Origin: Bifidobacterium breve
Lineage (GTDB): Bacteria > Actinomycetota > Acidimicrobiia > Acidimicrobiales > Acidimicrobilacustridaceae
Assembly (NCBI GenBank): GCA_945878725.1
Contig: CAMCTY010000024.1
Coordinates: 1 to 32,257 of the forward strand
Direction: 5' to 3'
DNA length: 32,257 bases
Below are positions 8,118 through 15,697 of the stretch, piece after piece. A model generated the notes under the pieces. It was not told where the DNA came from, ran no database searches, and saw only the letters and a list, made by a program, of their open reading frames with translations. Each line of letters starts with the position of its first letter. Positions within the stretch are counted from its first letter, which is position 1. A program made the translations under genes and the position numbers.

Positions 8118-9032
8118 TTACAGCGCACCCGAACGCTCCGTTACTTCAATAACTTCGAGGCACTCGCCGTTCGGTCCGGGCCAGAACAGGACCAGAAGAA
8201 GGGGTAGGTCATCACCGACCGAAAGTTCCCCCGTGGGCGCGAACGGGACCGAACCTGCGGCGCGAACCACCACTTCATCGTGCGCACAATCCTCCGTGGA
8301 CCATGCCATCCGGAAGAGCCCCAGTTCGTTGGCCGAAGGCACCCGTGGCTCAAACTGCGCACCTGGATCAATCCATTCAACGAGCGCAACCGTGAAGTCG
8401 GAACCTGCGTCCGCAAGAACAACCGTCTTCATGGACCCGTCCTGATCGAGGCCATGCAGTTCCCCGGGTTGCGAAACGGTTTCCACCGGGCCAACTGGTC
8501 GCAAGCCCATCACGTCTCGGTAGTACGAAAGAGAAGCTTCGATATCGGCACAATTCACGACGACCTGAACGATCGACGTTCGATCGCCCTCCACTAACTG
8601 CACCGCGACTCCGTCGGGATCACGCAACATCGCGACGCGTCTTGCGCCGCCGTCGATTGCGACTGGAACCGGACCGCCCGTAAGGGATCCACCCAAGTCC
8701 AGCGCCCGCGCAATCGTTCCGTCGAGATCCTTCGTTGCAAAGACCAGACGATTGAACCCTGGTTCACCCGTCGTTGCCGGAGCAGTACCCATCGGCGCAG
8801 GGATCTTCCACTCGAGAAGATCTAGGGATAGTCCTCCCATGCCGTCGTCGGAATGCATCATCCATGCATCCCATGACACTTCATCAAGACCGAAGGCCAG
8901 ACCTGACTGGGCGCGACTCGGGACGGTTCTCAGGACACGAGTGAGCCCGAGCGCCTCATAGAAAAGTACCGACCGATCAAGATCAGAACAGTTCGAATTG
9001 ACGTGGTAGATCCGATTCCCCCGAATGGCCAT
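8118..9032 (-). CDS. Two-domain VOC (glyoxalase / extradiol dioxygenase-fold) protein
   Basis: I place the start at the ATG giving MAIRGNRIYHVN (304 residues). A longer open frame to the right exists, but it overlaps the amidohydrolase end and its extra 41 residues look non-coding. Two VOC modules follow. The first (about 5-125) opens with IYHVNSNCSDLDRSVLFYEALGL. The second (about 145-290) opens with IVQVVVNCADIEASLSYYRDVMGL and closes with GECLEVIEV. The conserved His10 and C-terminal Glu positions allow metal binding. This fold occurs in glyoxalases, extradiol ring-cleavage dioxygenases and epimerases. The exact reaction cannot be called. It lies 34 bp downstream of the amidohydrolase, consistent with a ring-cleavage or hydrolysis pathway. 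Confidence 0.82.
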   Translation of the reverse strand: MAIRGNRIYHVNSNCSDLDRSVLFYEALGLTRVLRTVPSRAQSGLAFGLDEVSWDAWMMHSDDGMGGLSLDLLEWKIPAPMGTAPATTGEPGFNRLVFATKDLDGTIARALDLGGSLTGGPVPVAIDGGARRVAMLRDPDGVAVQLVEGDRTSIVQVVVNCADIEASLSYYRDVMGLRPVGPVETVSQPGELHGLDQDGSMKTVVLADAGSDFTVALVEWIDPGAQFEPRVPSANELGLFRMAWSTEDCAHDEVVVRAAGSVPFAPTGELSVGDDLPLLLVLFWPGPNGECLEVIEVTERSGAL

Positions 9033-9066
9033 AGCAGAATCGTAGAGGAACCCGAACCGAACGGAT

Positions 9067-10332
9067 TCAGTAGCTCTCTGGATCCAACTGCACTGACTCA
9101 GGCACCGGAAAGTTGTAGAGCTCCGACGCGTTCTGCCAGGTGATCCGGCGCACATCCTCTTCCGGAAGCCAACTGATTTCCTTCTTCACGACGTCCTGCG
9201 TATTGGGCCACGTCGAATCGCAATGTGGATAATCACTTTCAAGAAGGATGTTCTCGACGCCAATTCGCTCGCGTTGCACAAAGGCCGACGGATCTTCCAC
9301 CGCACAGAACCAGAAGTTCCGCTTCAGGACTTCAGCCGGAGTGAGATCGGTCCCGACCCACGTTCCGTACATGTCGTGGTAGCTGAGCATGTGATCGAGA
9401 CGATCCATCAGACCGGCGACCCAACCGATGCCCCCTTCGGACATGCAGAGCTTGAGATCGGGGAATCTGACCGGCAACATCGAATACAGCCAGTCGACTG
9501 CGGCGAACATTGCGTAACCAAAGAACAGGACACCGACAGTGTCAGCCGGCGCATCGGGAGCAGTAGCAGGTGATGTTCCTGACGATCCGATGTGCAGATT
9601 CACAACGGTTCCCGTTTCGGCACAGGCCTCCATCATCGGGTCCCAGTAGCCGGTGTGAAGCGAGGGAAGTCCGAGCATGTGTGGCGCTTCACTAAACGTG
9701 ACAGCTTTGAATCCGCGCTCGGCGTTGCGACGAATCTCTTCCGCACCGAGCACCGGATCAAGCAGCCACGGGATCTGACACGGAATGATCCGTCCTGGAT
9801 GAGTTCCCGCCCATGACTCGATGTGCCAGTCGTTCCACGCCCTGACCGTCGCAAGGGAAAGATCGGTGTCGTTCGTCGTGAGCTGGAGTCGTTGCCCGCA
9901 GAAGCCCGGGAGGAACGACGGGAAGTTCACCGAGGCATAGACGCCATTGAGATCCATGTCGGCCACGCGGGCGTCGATGTCCCAGGCCCCTCGCCGCATC
10001 TCGTCGAAACGGGCCGGCTCGAAGGAGTATTCGGAAACAGGGCGACCCACAACGGCGTTGAATCCCACATTCGGGAACTCCTGCCCGTCATAGACCCAGA
10101 CCTCACTGCCATCGGGCTTCTCGACGATCGTCGGGGCTCGATCGGCCAATGCTTTAGGCACTCGGCCCGCAAACGTGTCGGGTGGTTCCACGATGTGATC
10201 GTCAGCGGAAATGAGTGTGTAGTGCCGCTTACGGCGCTCAGGTTCGGGAAGGAAAGTCACTTCGCCCGTCTTCGATTTCCCACCGACGGTGAAATTCGAA
10301 TTTGCGGCAAGGTCATCAAGGCTGATCGTCAT
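9067..10332 (-). CDS. Amidohydrolase-2 family metal-dependent hydrolase
   Basis: The start is set at MTISLDDLAA (421 residues). It lies 2 bp after the stop of the upstream class II aldolase-like gene, whereas a longer frame would overlap that gene. The TIM-barrel begins at HYTLISADDHIVEPPDTF (37-54), where Asp44/Asp45, His46 and Glu49 replace the HxH seen in many amidohydrolases, as is usual for family 2. Further expected metal or catalytic positions are the His in VVNLHIGSSG, the Glu in MSEGGIGWV, and the Asp in LLESDYPHCDSTWP. Family members are decarboxylases (gamma-resorcylate, ACMSD) or lactone and ring hydrolases. The position between an aldolase-fold gene and a VOC gene suggests hydrolysis or decarboxylation of a ring-derived intermediate; the substrate is unknown. 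Confidence 0.88.
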   Translation of the reverse strand: MTISLDDLAANSNFTVGGKSKTGEVTFLPEPERRKRHYTLISADDHIVEPPDTFAGRVPKALADRAPTIVEKPDGSEVWVYDGQEFPNVGFNAVVGRPVSEYSFEPARFDEMRRGAWDIDARVADMDLNGVYASVNFPSFLPGFCGQRLQLTTNDTDLSLATVRAWNDWHIESWAGTHPGRIIPCQIPWLLDPVLGAEEIRRNAERGFKAVTFSEAPHMLGLPSLHTGYWDPMMEACAETGTVVNLHIGSSGTSPATAPDAPADTVGVLFFGYAMFAAVDWLYSMLPVRFPDLKLCMSEGGIGWVAGLMDRLDHMLSYHDMYGTWVGTDLTPAEVLKRNFWFCAVEDPSAFVQRERIGVENILLESDYPHCDSTWPNTQDVVKKEISWLPEEDVRRITWQNASELYNFPVPESVQLDPESY

Positions 10333-10334
10333 CG

Positions 10335-11207
10335 TTACTCCAGAACGTCGGGATGTTCGCGAACAGTCCGGCGCACTGCACCGGCCCAGAAGACTTCCGT
10401 GCCGCGCTCGAGGAGCGAGGCTTTCATCGCCGGTCGCACGACCGGCGGCACGGTGGTTGCTTTCCCACCGGCAACAAGCACGTCGAACATCAATCGGCAC
10501 TGACGATCGAGCGATGCAGATTTGTATGTCGCTTCCTCAATCGTCGGCGCCGTGACGATCACGCCATGGTTGGCTAAGAACACGACTGATGCATCACCGA
10601 TGCGCTCAGCCAGATCAGAGCCGAGTTCGGCAGAATCGATCTCGCCGCCGTATTCGCTAACGAAACCGAGTTCACCATCGAACATGGCCGAGGTCTGATG
10701 CAGGAACTCCGGAAGAACTCCCATCGCGGCGAGAACCGTCGCGTAATAGGGATGGTTATGAACAACGACGCGAGCTGAAGGACGGCGACGATGCAGCGCC
10801 GTGTGGATGTGCACCGCAGGGGTTACATCCCACTTGCCTTCAAGCACCTTGCCGTCGGGGTCGACGCGACAGATATCGGAACTCTTCATCTCCCCCCACC
10901 ACAAACCCCACGGATTCACCAGCATCGACTCGTTGTCGTCCGTGGCCCACGTGATGTGGCCGGCGATGTTCTCGGAAAATCCATCGTGGGCCAGGATGCG
11001 AAATGCGCAAGCCAATGCCTGCCGTTCGTCGAGATCGACGCCGATCGCAGGAGTGATCGACGGCGACCACACCGCGGCGCCACCTTCCGAAAGCTTCAGT
11101 CCCTCGGGGACTTGCGCGGCGACCATTCCAGCCGGCGCGTCGCCGACAGGGCGCGCTCCGGCAGGGGTATGCCCGGCACCATGAAGAGAATCTGCGTCAA
11201 CGGTCAT
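10335..11207 (-). CDS. Class II aldolase/adducin-fold protein lacking the aldolase Glu
   Basis: I start it at MTVDADSLHG (290 residues), which has a run of six G just upstream. The longer frame would cross the promoter region and the divergent esterase. The first 55 residues are a low-complexity leader and the aldolase-II fold begins around residue 60. Three zinc histidines are visible: His150 and His152 (VVVHNHP) and His214 (LANHG). The segment TPAVHIHTALHRRRP (129-143) aligns with the SSEWPMH..IY...P region of fuculose-phosphate aldolase, but the catalytic Glu is Ala131. This subgroup therefore probably performs a different zinc-dependent reaction, such as decarboxylation, dehydration or hydrolysis. 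It is the first gene of the leftward arm of the catabolic cluster. Confidence 0.82.
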   Translation of the reverse strand: MTVDADSLHGAGHTPAGARPVGDAPAGMVAAQVPEGLKLSEGGAAVWSPSITPAIGVDLDERQALACAFRILAHDGFSENIAGHITWATDDNESMLVNPWGLWWGEMKSSDICRVDPDGKVLEGKWDVTPAVHIHTALHRRRPSARVVVHNHPYYATVLAAMGVLPEFLHQTSAMFDGELGFVSEYGGEIDSAELGSDLAERIGDASVVFLANHGVIVTAPTIEEATYKSASLDRQCRLMFDVLVAGGKATTVPPVVRPAMKASLLERGTEVFWAGAVRRTVREHPDVLE

Positions 11208-11269
11208 CTGCCCCCCGGCGTTCCGTTTTCTGGCTGCTTCGGCCACGATACGCCCGAATCCGACGCGTG

Positions 11270-11287
11270 AACCACCGTGGTGTGGTT
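11270..11287. promoter_or_regulatory. Inverted repeat in the divergent promoter of the catabolic cluster
   Basis: AACCAC-N6-GTGGTT is a perfect 6-bp inverted repeat with a nested ACCAC-C-GTGGT, ending 11 bp before the carboxylesterase ATG. It lies in the only 91 bp shared by both arms of the cluster, so it is a candidate operator. No second copy was noticed before the TetR or P450 genes. Confidence 0.4.
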
Positions 11288-11298
11288 GCCTTCCCCCA

Positions 11299-12798
11299 AT
11301 GACTTCCGACCCTCTCCACGTCAACACCCGATCCGGCCCCGTACAGGGAGTCCGCGGTCCCGGTTGCTCCGCATTCCGGGGTATTCCCTTCGCCGCACCG
11401 CCGGTAGACAACTTGCGATGGTCGCCACCCGTTCCACCCGAGCCCTGGACCGATGTCCGGGACGCTTCGACGTTCGGTGTCGCCGCATGGCAGTCGACCG
11501 GCGGTCCTCTTGACGGGCTCGTTCCCGGGATGGGAAGCGACGATCAGGGCGACGACTGCCTGAACCTGAACGTCTGGACTCCAGCCGCCGACGCCGGCTC
11601 GCGACCAGTCCTCGTATGGATCCACGGGGGCGCATTCTCGCTTGGAGCTGGCTCGCTCTCCGTTTACGACGGATCCCGCCTCGCCGCCGCGACCGACACC
11701 GTCGTCGTCACGTTCAACTATCGCCTCGGAGCGCTCGGTTTTCTCGTGATCGACGACCCCTCCACTACGGCAAACGTTGGACTACTTGATCAGGTCGCAG
11801 CACTCGCATGGGTGCGCGACAACATCGCGTCATTCGGTGGCGATCCGCGCAACATCACGATCTTCGGTGAATCCGCCGGTGGCGGAAGCGTCCTTTCACT
11901 TCTCGCTATGCCCGATGCCCGCGGGCTATTCCATCGTGCGATCGTCCAGAGTGGCGCCACCGACCTCTTGCTCACCCGAGAGAAAGCGCTGATCGTCACC
12001 GAGACATTCGCGGCGTGCGCCGGCGTCGACCCCGCCGACGTCAGCGCATTGCGCGCCCTCACGCCCGAGCAGGTTCTCGCTGCGCAAGGTCAGGCCGGAG
12101 GTCAACTCTTCGCTTCGGTCGGAACGATGCCGTTCCACCCGTGTCTTGACGGCGAGATACTCCCCCACTCGTGGCAGCACGCCGCCGATACCGGTTTCAA
12201 TCCCGTGCCGCTCATCATCGGAACGACTCGGAACGAAATGTCACTGTTCGCGATGTTCGACCCAGCTGCCGCCGATCTCGATGACGCCGGTCTCGCCCAG
12301 CGTTTTGCCGCTATCGGAGCAGACGCTGAGGCCATGACCGCCGCATACCGCCACACCGACACGACCGCACCACCCGAAGTCTGGGGACACGTGACGACGG
12401 ACAGGGCCATGTGGCTTCCTGCGCTTCGCATCGCCGAAGCGCACGCACAGCATTCGCCGACATGGATGTACCGCTTTGACTGGCCAGCGGCCGCCCCCGG
12501 GCTTGGGGCACCTCACGGTGTCGACATTCCTTTTCCGTTCACGAACATCGACCTCGGCGAATGGGGCACCTTCGTTTCCGATCCCGAGCAAGCCATGACT
12601 CTGGCCGCAACCGTCTCAAGGGCATGGGCGTCTTTTGCACGAAATGGCACGCCGGAAATCAACGGACTTGATTGGCCGACCTACGATTCGGAATCACGAG
12701 CAACGATCATCTTCGACCGTGAGGTACGTGTCGAACTCGATCCCGACGGTCCTGTGCGAAAAGCATGGACCGGTGGAAGTCATCAGGGGGAATCATGA
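11299..12798 (+). CDS. Type-B carboxylesterase
   Basis: This 499-residue alpha/beta hydrolase is of the usual carboxylesterase length. The oxyanion motif HGGAF is at 109-113 and the type-B signature DDCLNLNVW at 85-93. The nucleophile elbow GESAGG has Ser192, and the acid is Glu313 (GTTRNEMSLF). His406 lies in GAPHGVDIPFPF, the counterpart of the GxxHGxEIPFVF His loop. No signal peptide is visible, so it acts in the cytoplasm. It is the first gene of the rightward arm and its stop overlaps the next start by 4 bp (ATGA). Expected role: release of an alcohol or acid from an ester substrate that feeds the downstream reductase and dehydrogenase. Annotated para-nitrobenzyl esterases share this architecture; the natural substrate is unknown. 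Confidence 0.93.
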   Translation: MTSDPLHVNTRSGPVQGVRGPGCSAFRGIPFAAPPVDNLRWSPPVPPEPWTDVRDASTFGVAAWQSTGGPLDGLVPGMGSDDQGDDCLNLNVWTPAADAGSRPVLVWIHGGAFSLGAGSLSVYDGSRLAAATDTVVVTFNYRLGALGFLVIDDPSTTANVGLLDQVAALAWVRDNIASFGGDPRNITIFGESAGGGSVLSLLAMPDARGLFHRAIVQSGATDLLLTREKALIVTETFAACAGVDPADVSALRALTPEQVLAAQGQAGGQLFASVGTMPFHPCLDGEILPHSWQHAADTGFNPVPLIIGTTRNEMSLFAMFDPAAADLDDAGLAQRFAAIGADAEAMTAAYRHTDTTAPPEVWGHVTTDRAMWLPALRIAEAHAQHSPTWMYRFDWPAAAPGLGAPHGVDIPFPFTNIDLGEWGTFVSDPEQAMTLAATVSRAWASFARNGTPEINGLDWPTYDSESRATIIFDREVRVELDPDGPVRKAWTGGSHQGES

Positions 12799-13826
12799 AG
12801 TACCAGACACTCGGAACCACCGGCGTTTCCGTCAGCCGTTATTGCCTCGGCACAATGATGTTCGGCCAAATGGGCAACACCGATCACGCCGAGTGCATCC
12901 GCATCATCCACAAGGCGCTTGATGCCGGCATCAATTTTGTCGATAGCGCGGATGCCTACTCCGGTGGCGAGAGCGAAGAGATCCTTGGCAAGGCGCTCAA
13001 GGGTCGGCGCGACAACACGGTCTTGGCGACGAAGGTGTACCACCCGATGGGCATGGACCGAAACCAGAAAGGCAACTCTCGCCGCTGGATCGCTCAGGCC
13101 ATCGAAGGAAGTCTCCGTCGACTCGACACTGATCGAATCGACCTTTATCAACTGCACCGTTTCGACGAGTCGTGTGCCCTCGAAGATTCGATGGGAGCTC
13201 TCTCTGATCTTGTTTCATCGGGGAAAGTGATCTACCCCGGTCACTCCGCATGGCCGGCGGAGCGAATCGTCGAAGCCCAGTTGCTGGCCGAACGAATGGG
13301 CTTTGCGAAATTCCGTTGCGAGCAAGCCCACTATTCAATGTTGAAGCGTCGCATCGAACGCTCAGTGCTGCCGACATGTGATCGCAATGGCATGGGGGTC
13401 ATCACCTACAGCCCGCTCGGCGGCAGTTGGCTTTCGGGCCGATTCAAGTCCATCGCCGACGTCCCCGAAGATTCGCGACTCGCCATGATGACCAAGCGGT
13501 GGGGCGGTGAGATCGGATCGGAACAGAACCTTGCTCGCCTGAACGCCGTCATTCAACTGCAGGCGCTCGCCGACAATGCCGGACTACCCCTCGCGCATAT
13601 GGCGACGGCCTGGGCGATGGAACATCCACATGTCACCTCGGTCATCATCGGGCCGCGAACAATGGAACAACTCGACGATCTTCTCGCGTGCGCGGATCTT
13701 CGTCTTGATGCCGATCTCCTCGATGCCATCGACGAAGTTGTCCTGCCCGGCGAAGATGTTGTCGAAGCCGATCCGACTTCTGATCCTTCGTCACTTCGGT
13801 CGCGCAATCGCCGCCGGCACCGCTGA
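12795..13826 (+). CDS. Aldo/keto reductase
   Basis: The start is the ATG that overlaps the esterase stop by 4 bp and is preceded by AGGGGG at a good distance, giving 343 residues. A 10-residue longer frame has no such site. This is a TIM-barrel AKR with catalytic Asp50 (NFVDSADAY), Tyr55, Lys80 (VLATKVYH) and His121 (LYQLHRF). The loop YSPLGGSWLSGRF and the late SVIIGPRTMEQLDDLL segment bind the NADPH phosphate and adenine in relatives of the AKR11/12/13-like bacterial group. Predicted activity is NADPH-dependent reduction of an aldehyde or ketone. Coupling to the esterase suggests action on a product of ester cleavage. The C-terminus is basic and unstructured. Confidence 0.92.
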   Translation: MKYQTLGTTGVSVSRYCLGTMMFGQMGNTDHAECIRIIHKALDAGINFVDSADAYSGGESEEILGKALKGRRDNTVLATKVYHPMGMDRNQKGNSRRWIAQAIEGSLRRLDTDRIDLYQLHRFDESCALEDSMGALSDLVSSGKVIYPGHSAWPAERIVEAQLLAERMGFAKFRCEQAHYSMLKRRIERSVLPTCDRNGMGVITYSPLGGSWLSGRFKSIADVPEDSRLAMMTKRWGGEIGSEQNLARLNAVIQLQALADNAGLPLAHMATAWAMEHPHVTSVIIGPRTMEQLDDLLACADLRLDADLLDAIDEVVLPGEDVVEADPTSDPSSLRSRNRRRHR

Positions 13827-13838
13827 AAGGCTGATCCC

Positions 13839-14744
13839 ATGACCAATTTCGAGCGTGTTCCTTACGACGAGTTCTCCTATTTCCACGAGAATGCCGAAGA
13901 ATTCGATATCCCCTGGAACGGACCTCCGATCGTTCGGCGAGTTTCCGTCGACATTGAGCCGAGCCGGTCACTGAGTGCACTCGTGTGGGGCGACGGCGAT
14001 CCTGAGATCGTCTTTCTTCATGGCGGCGCCCAGAACGCCCATACGTGGGACACCGTGGCCCTCGCTCTCGGTCGGCCCCTCGTAGCGATCGATCTTCCAG
14101 GTCATGGCCATTCCGATGCCGCAAAAAACGGAAGCACCGATGTTGCAACCAACGCCGCCGATATTGCTCATGCAATCCGTGCACTCGCACCAAACGCTGA
14201 ACTCGTTGTCGGCATGTCTCTCGGCGGGGTAACTGCAATTGCCCTCGCCGGGGCTGCGCCCGAACTTGTCCGCCGGTTGGCACTCGTCGACATCACCCCC
14301 GGCGTCGATGGACCGAAGTCGCAAGCAATCGCCAATTTCGTCAACGGCCCGGAATCGTTCCCGAACTTTGACGAGCTGCTCGCACGAACAATCGAGTTCA
14401 ATCCCACCCGCACCGAGGCATCTCTTCGGCGTGGCATTCTCCACAACGCCGAGCAACTCGACGACGGTTCGTGGGTCTGGCGCTACCGCCGACTTGGCGA
14501 CGGCGCTGAACGTCCCGATTTCGGCCCACTCTGGGATGTCGTCGGTTCGATCGAAGTTCCGCTCATCCTGATCCGCGGCATGCTTGCGCAGTCGGTCGTC
14601 GATGACGCCGATGAAGCCGAACTGCGCCGCCGCAATCCCGAAGCCAGCGTGATTCACGTTATGGAGGCGGGTCACAGCATCCAGGGCGACCAGCCCATCG
14701 AATTGGCCCGGATACTGCGAGATTTCGTAGCGTCGACCTCATGA
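13839..14744 (+). CDS. Alpha/beta-fold hydrolase
   Basis: This 301-residue protein lies 12 bp downstream of the aldo/keto reductase. It has the oxyanion loop FLHGGAQNAHTW (59-70), the DLPGHGHSD turn (85-93), and the nucleophile elbow GMSLGG with Ser127. An acid is likely at Asp255 or Asp256 after ILIRGMLAQSVV, and the catalytic His279 is in MEAGHSIQGDQP. This layout is that of haloperoxidase-like and meta-cleavage-product-like hydrolases, which cleave C-C or ester and lactone bonds. The last bases overlap the next SDR start (ATGA), so the rightward arm is one translational unit. No signal sequence is present. A long frame on the opposite strand here is a shadow. Confidence 0.9.
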   Translation: MTNFERVPYDEFSYFHENAEEFDIPWNGPPIVRRVSVDIEPSRSLSALVWGDGDPEIVFLHGGAQNAHTWDTVALALGRPLVAIDLPGHGHSDAAKNGSTDVATNAADIAHAIRALAPNAELVVGMSLGGVTAIALAGAAPELVRRLALVDITPGVDGPKSQAIANFVNGPESFPNFDELLARTIEFNPTRTEASLRRGILHNAEQLDDGSWVWRYRRLGDGAERPDFGPLWDVVGSIEVPLILIRGMLAQSVVDDADEAELRRRNPEASVIHVMEAGHSIQGDQPIELARILRDFVASTS

Positions 14745-15652
14745 GCGACAACTGGACCCTTGCCAACATCCCCAACCTCGAAGGCAAGGTCGCCGTCGTC
14801 ACTGGAGCCAATGCCGGGCTCGGACTCGAGATCACCAAAGGTCTCGCCGGCGCCGGCGCCCGCGTGATCATGGCCTGTCGGAACCAATCCAAGGCCGACG
14901 CGGCCGCTGAACTTGTTCGGGCGGGCAATCCGCGCGGCAGCGTCGAGACTGCATCTCTCGATCTCGCCAACCTCGCTTCAATCGCAGCGTTCGCCAGCGG
15001 AATCAATTCATCGCTCGACCGAATCGACATTCTGGCGAACAACGCCGGGCTCATGGCACTCGACGAGTCGCGCACCGACGACGGATTCGAGATGCAGCTC
15101 GGAGTGAACCACCTCGGCCACTTCGCACTGACCGGTCAGTTGCTCCCGACACTTCTCGCCACACCTGATTCGCGCGTCGTATCGATGTCGAGCATGGGTC
15201 ATCGTCCCGGAAAAATGCACTTCAGTGATCTCAACTCCGAGAATCACAAATACAGCCGCTGGGGCGCCTACTTCCAGAGCAAGCTTGCGAACCTTCTCTT
15301 TACTGCCGAACTCCAGCGCAGACTCGCTCTTAGCGGAGCAAAAACCATCGCCGTCGCTGCCCATCCCGGAGCAAGCCACACCGATCTCGGCAACGAAGGC
15401 AGCAGCATCCTCAACAAGCTGGTAACGCCTGTCGGCAAGCTCTATACGCAATCGGCCGCGACCGGCGCGCTCCCGTTCCTGCGCGCAGCGACCGAACCGG
15501 GAGTTCCGGGCAACGCCTATTTCGGCCCTCGACTCCTCAGCTGGGGCCGCCCCGTGCGCGAGACCCCGACAAAGCGGGCCCGCAACGAAGCCGACGCCGT
15601 GCGCCTCTGGGACCTCTCAGAAGAACTCACCGGTATCAGCTATCTCGATTGA
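14741..15652 (+). CDS. Short-chain dehydrogenase (retinol dehydrogenase-like)
   Basis: This is a 303-residue SDR with TGANAGLG at 21-28, followed by MACRN at 44-48; the Arg favours NADP(H). NNAG is at 100-103, the catalytic Ser in VSMSSMGH (147-154), and Tyr177 and Lys181 in AYFQSK. The long insert between Ser and Tyr and the total length fit the retinol dehydrogenase / protochlorophyllide-reductase-like branch rather than FabG. It likely interconverts an alcohol and a ketone or aldehyde. The start overlaps the preceding hydrolase stop by 4 bp and it is the last gene of the rightward arm. A hairpin follows that also serves the converging phosphonate hydrolase gene. Confidence 0.92.
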   Translation: MSDNWTLANIPNLEGKVAVVTGANAGLGLEITKGLAGAGARVIMACRNQSKADAAAELVRAGNPRGSVETASLDLANLASIAAFASGINSSLDRIDILANNAGLMALDESRTDDGFEMQLGVNHLGHFALTGQLLPTLLATPDSRVVSMSSMGHRPGKMHFSDLNSENHKYSRWGAYFQSKLANLLFTAELQRRLALSGAKTIAVAAHPGASHTDLGNEGSSILNKLVTPVGKLYTQSAATGALPFLRAATEPGVPGNAYFGPRLLSWGRPVRETPTKRARNEADAVRLWDLSEELTGISYLD

Positions 15653-15667
15653 GACGATCGCCGTGAA

Positions 15668-15697
15668 ATCCCGATCAGGTGACTATCGATCAGGGAT
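15668..15697. terminator. Hairpin between convergent genes
   Basis: ATCCC-GATC pairs with GATC-A-GGGAT (one bulged A) around an 11-nt loop, between the SDR stop and the phosphonate hydrolase stop, which it includes. It is a plausible two-way terminator without a clear T-run. Confidence 0.35.

Noticed and set aside
13645..14283. 212-residue open frame on the minus strand, and a 235-residue one at 13968-14675
   Set aside because: Both lie opposite the alpha/beta hydrolase, whose frame has a complete catalytic triad and operon overlap. The minus-strand proteins are Arg/His-rich or motif-free shadows.
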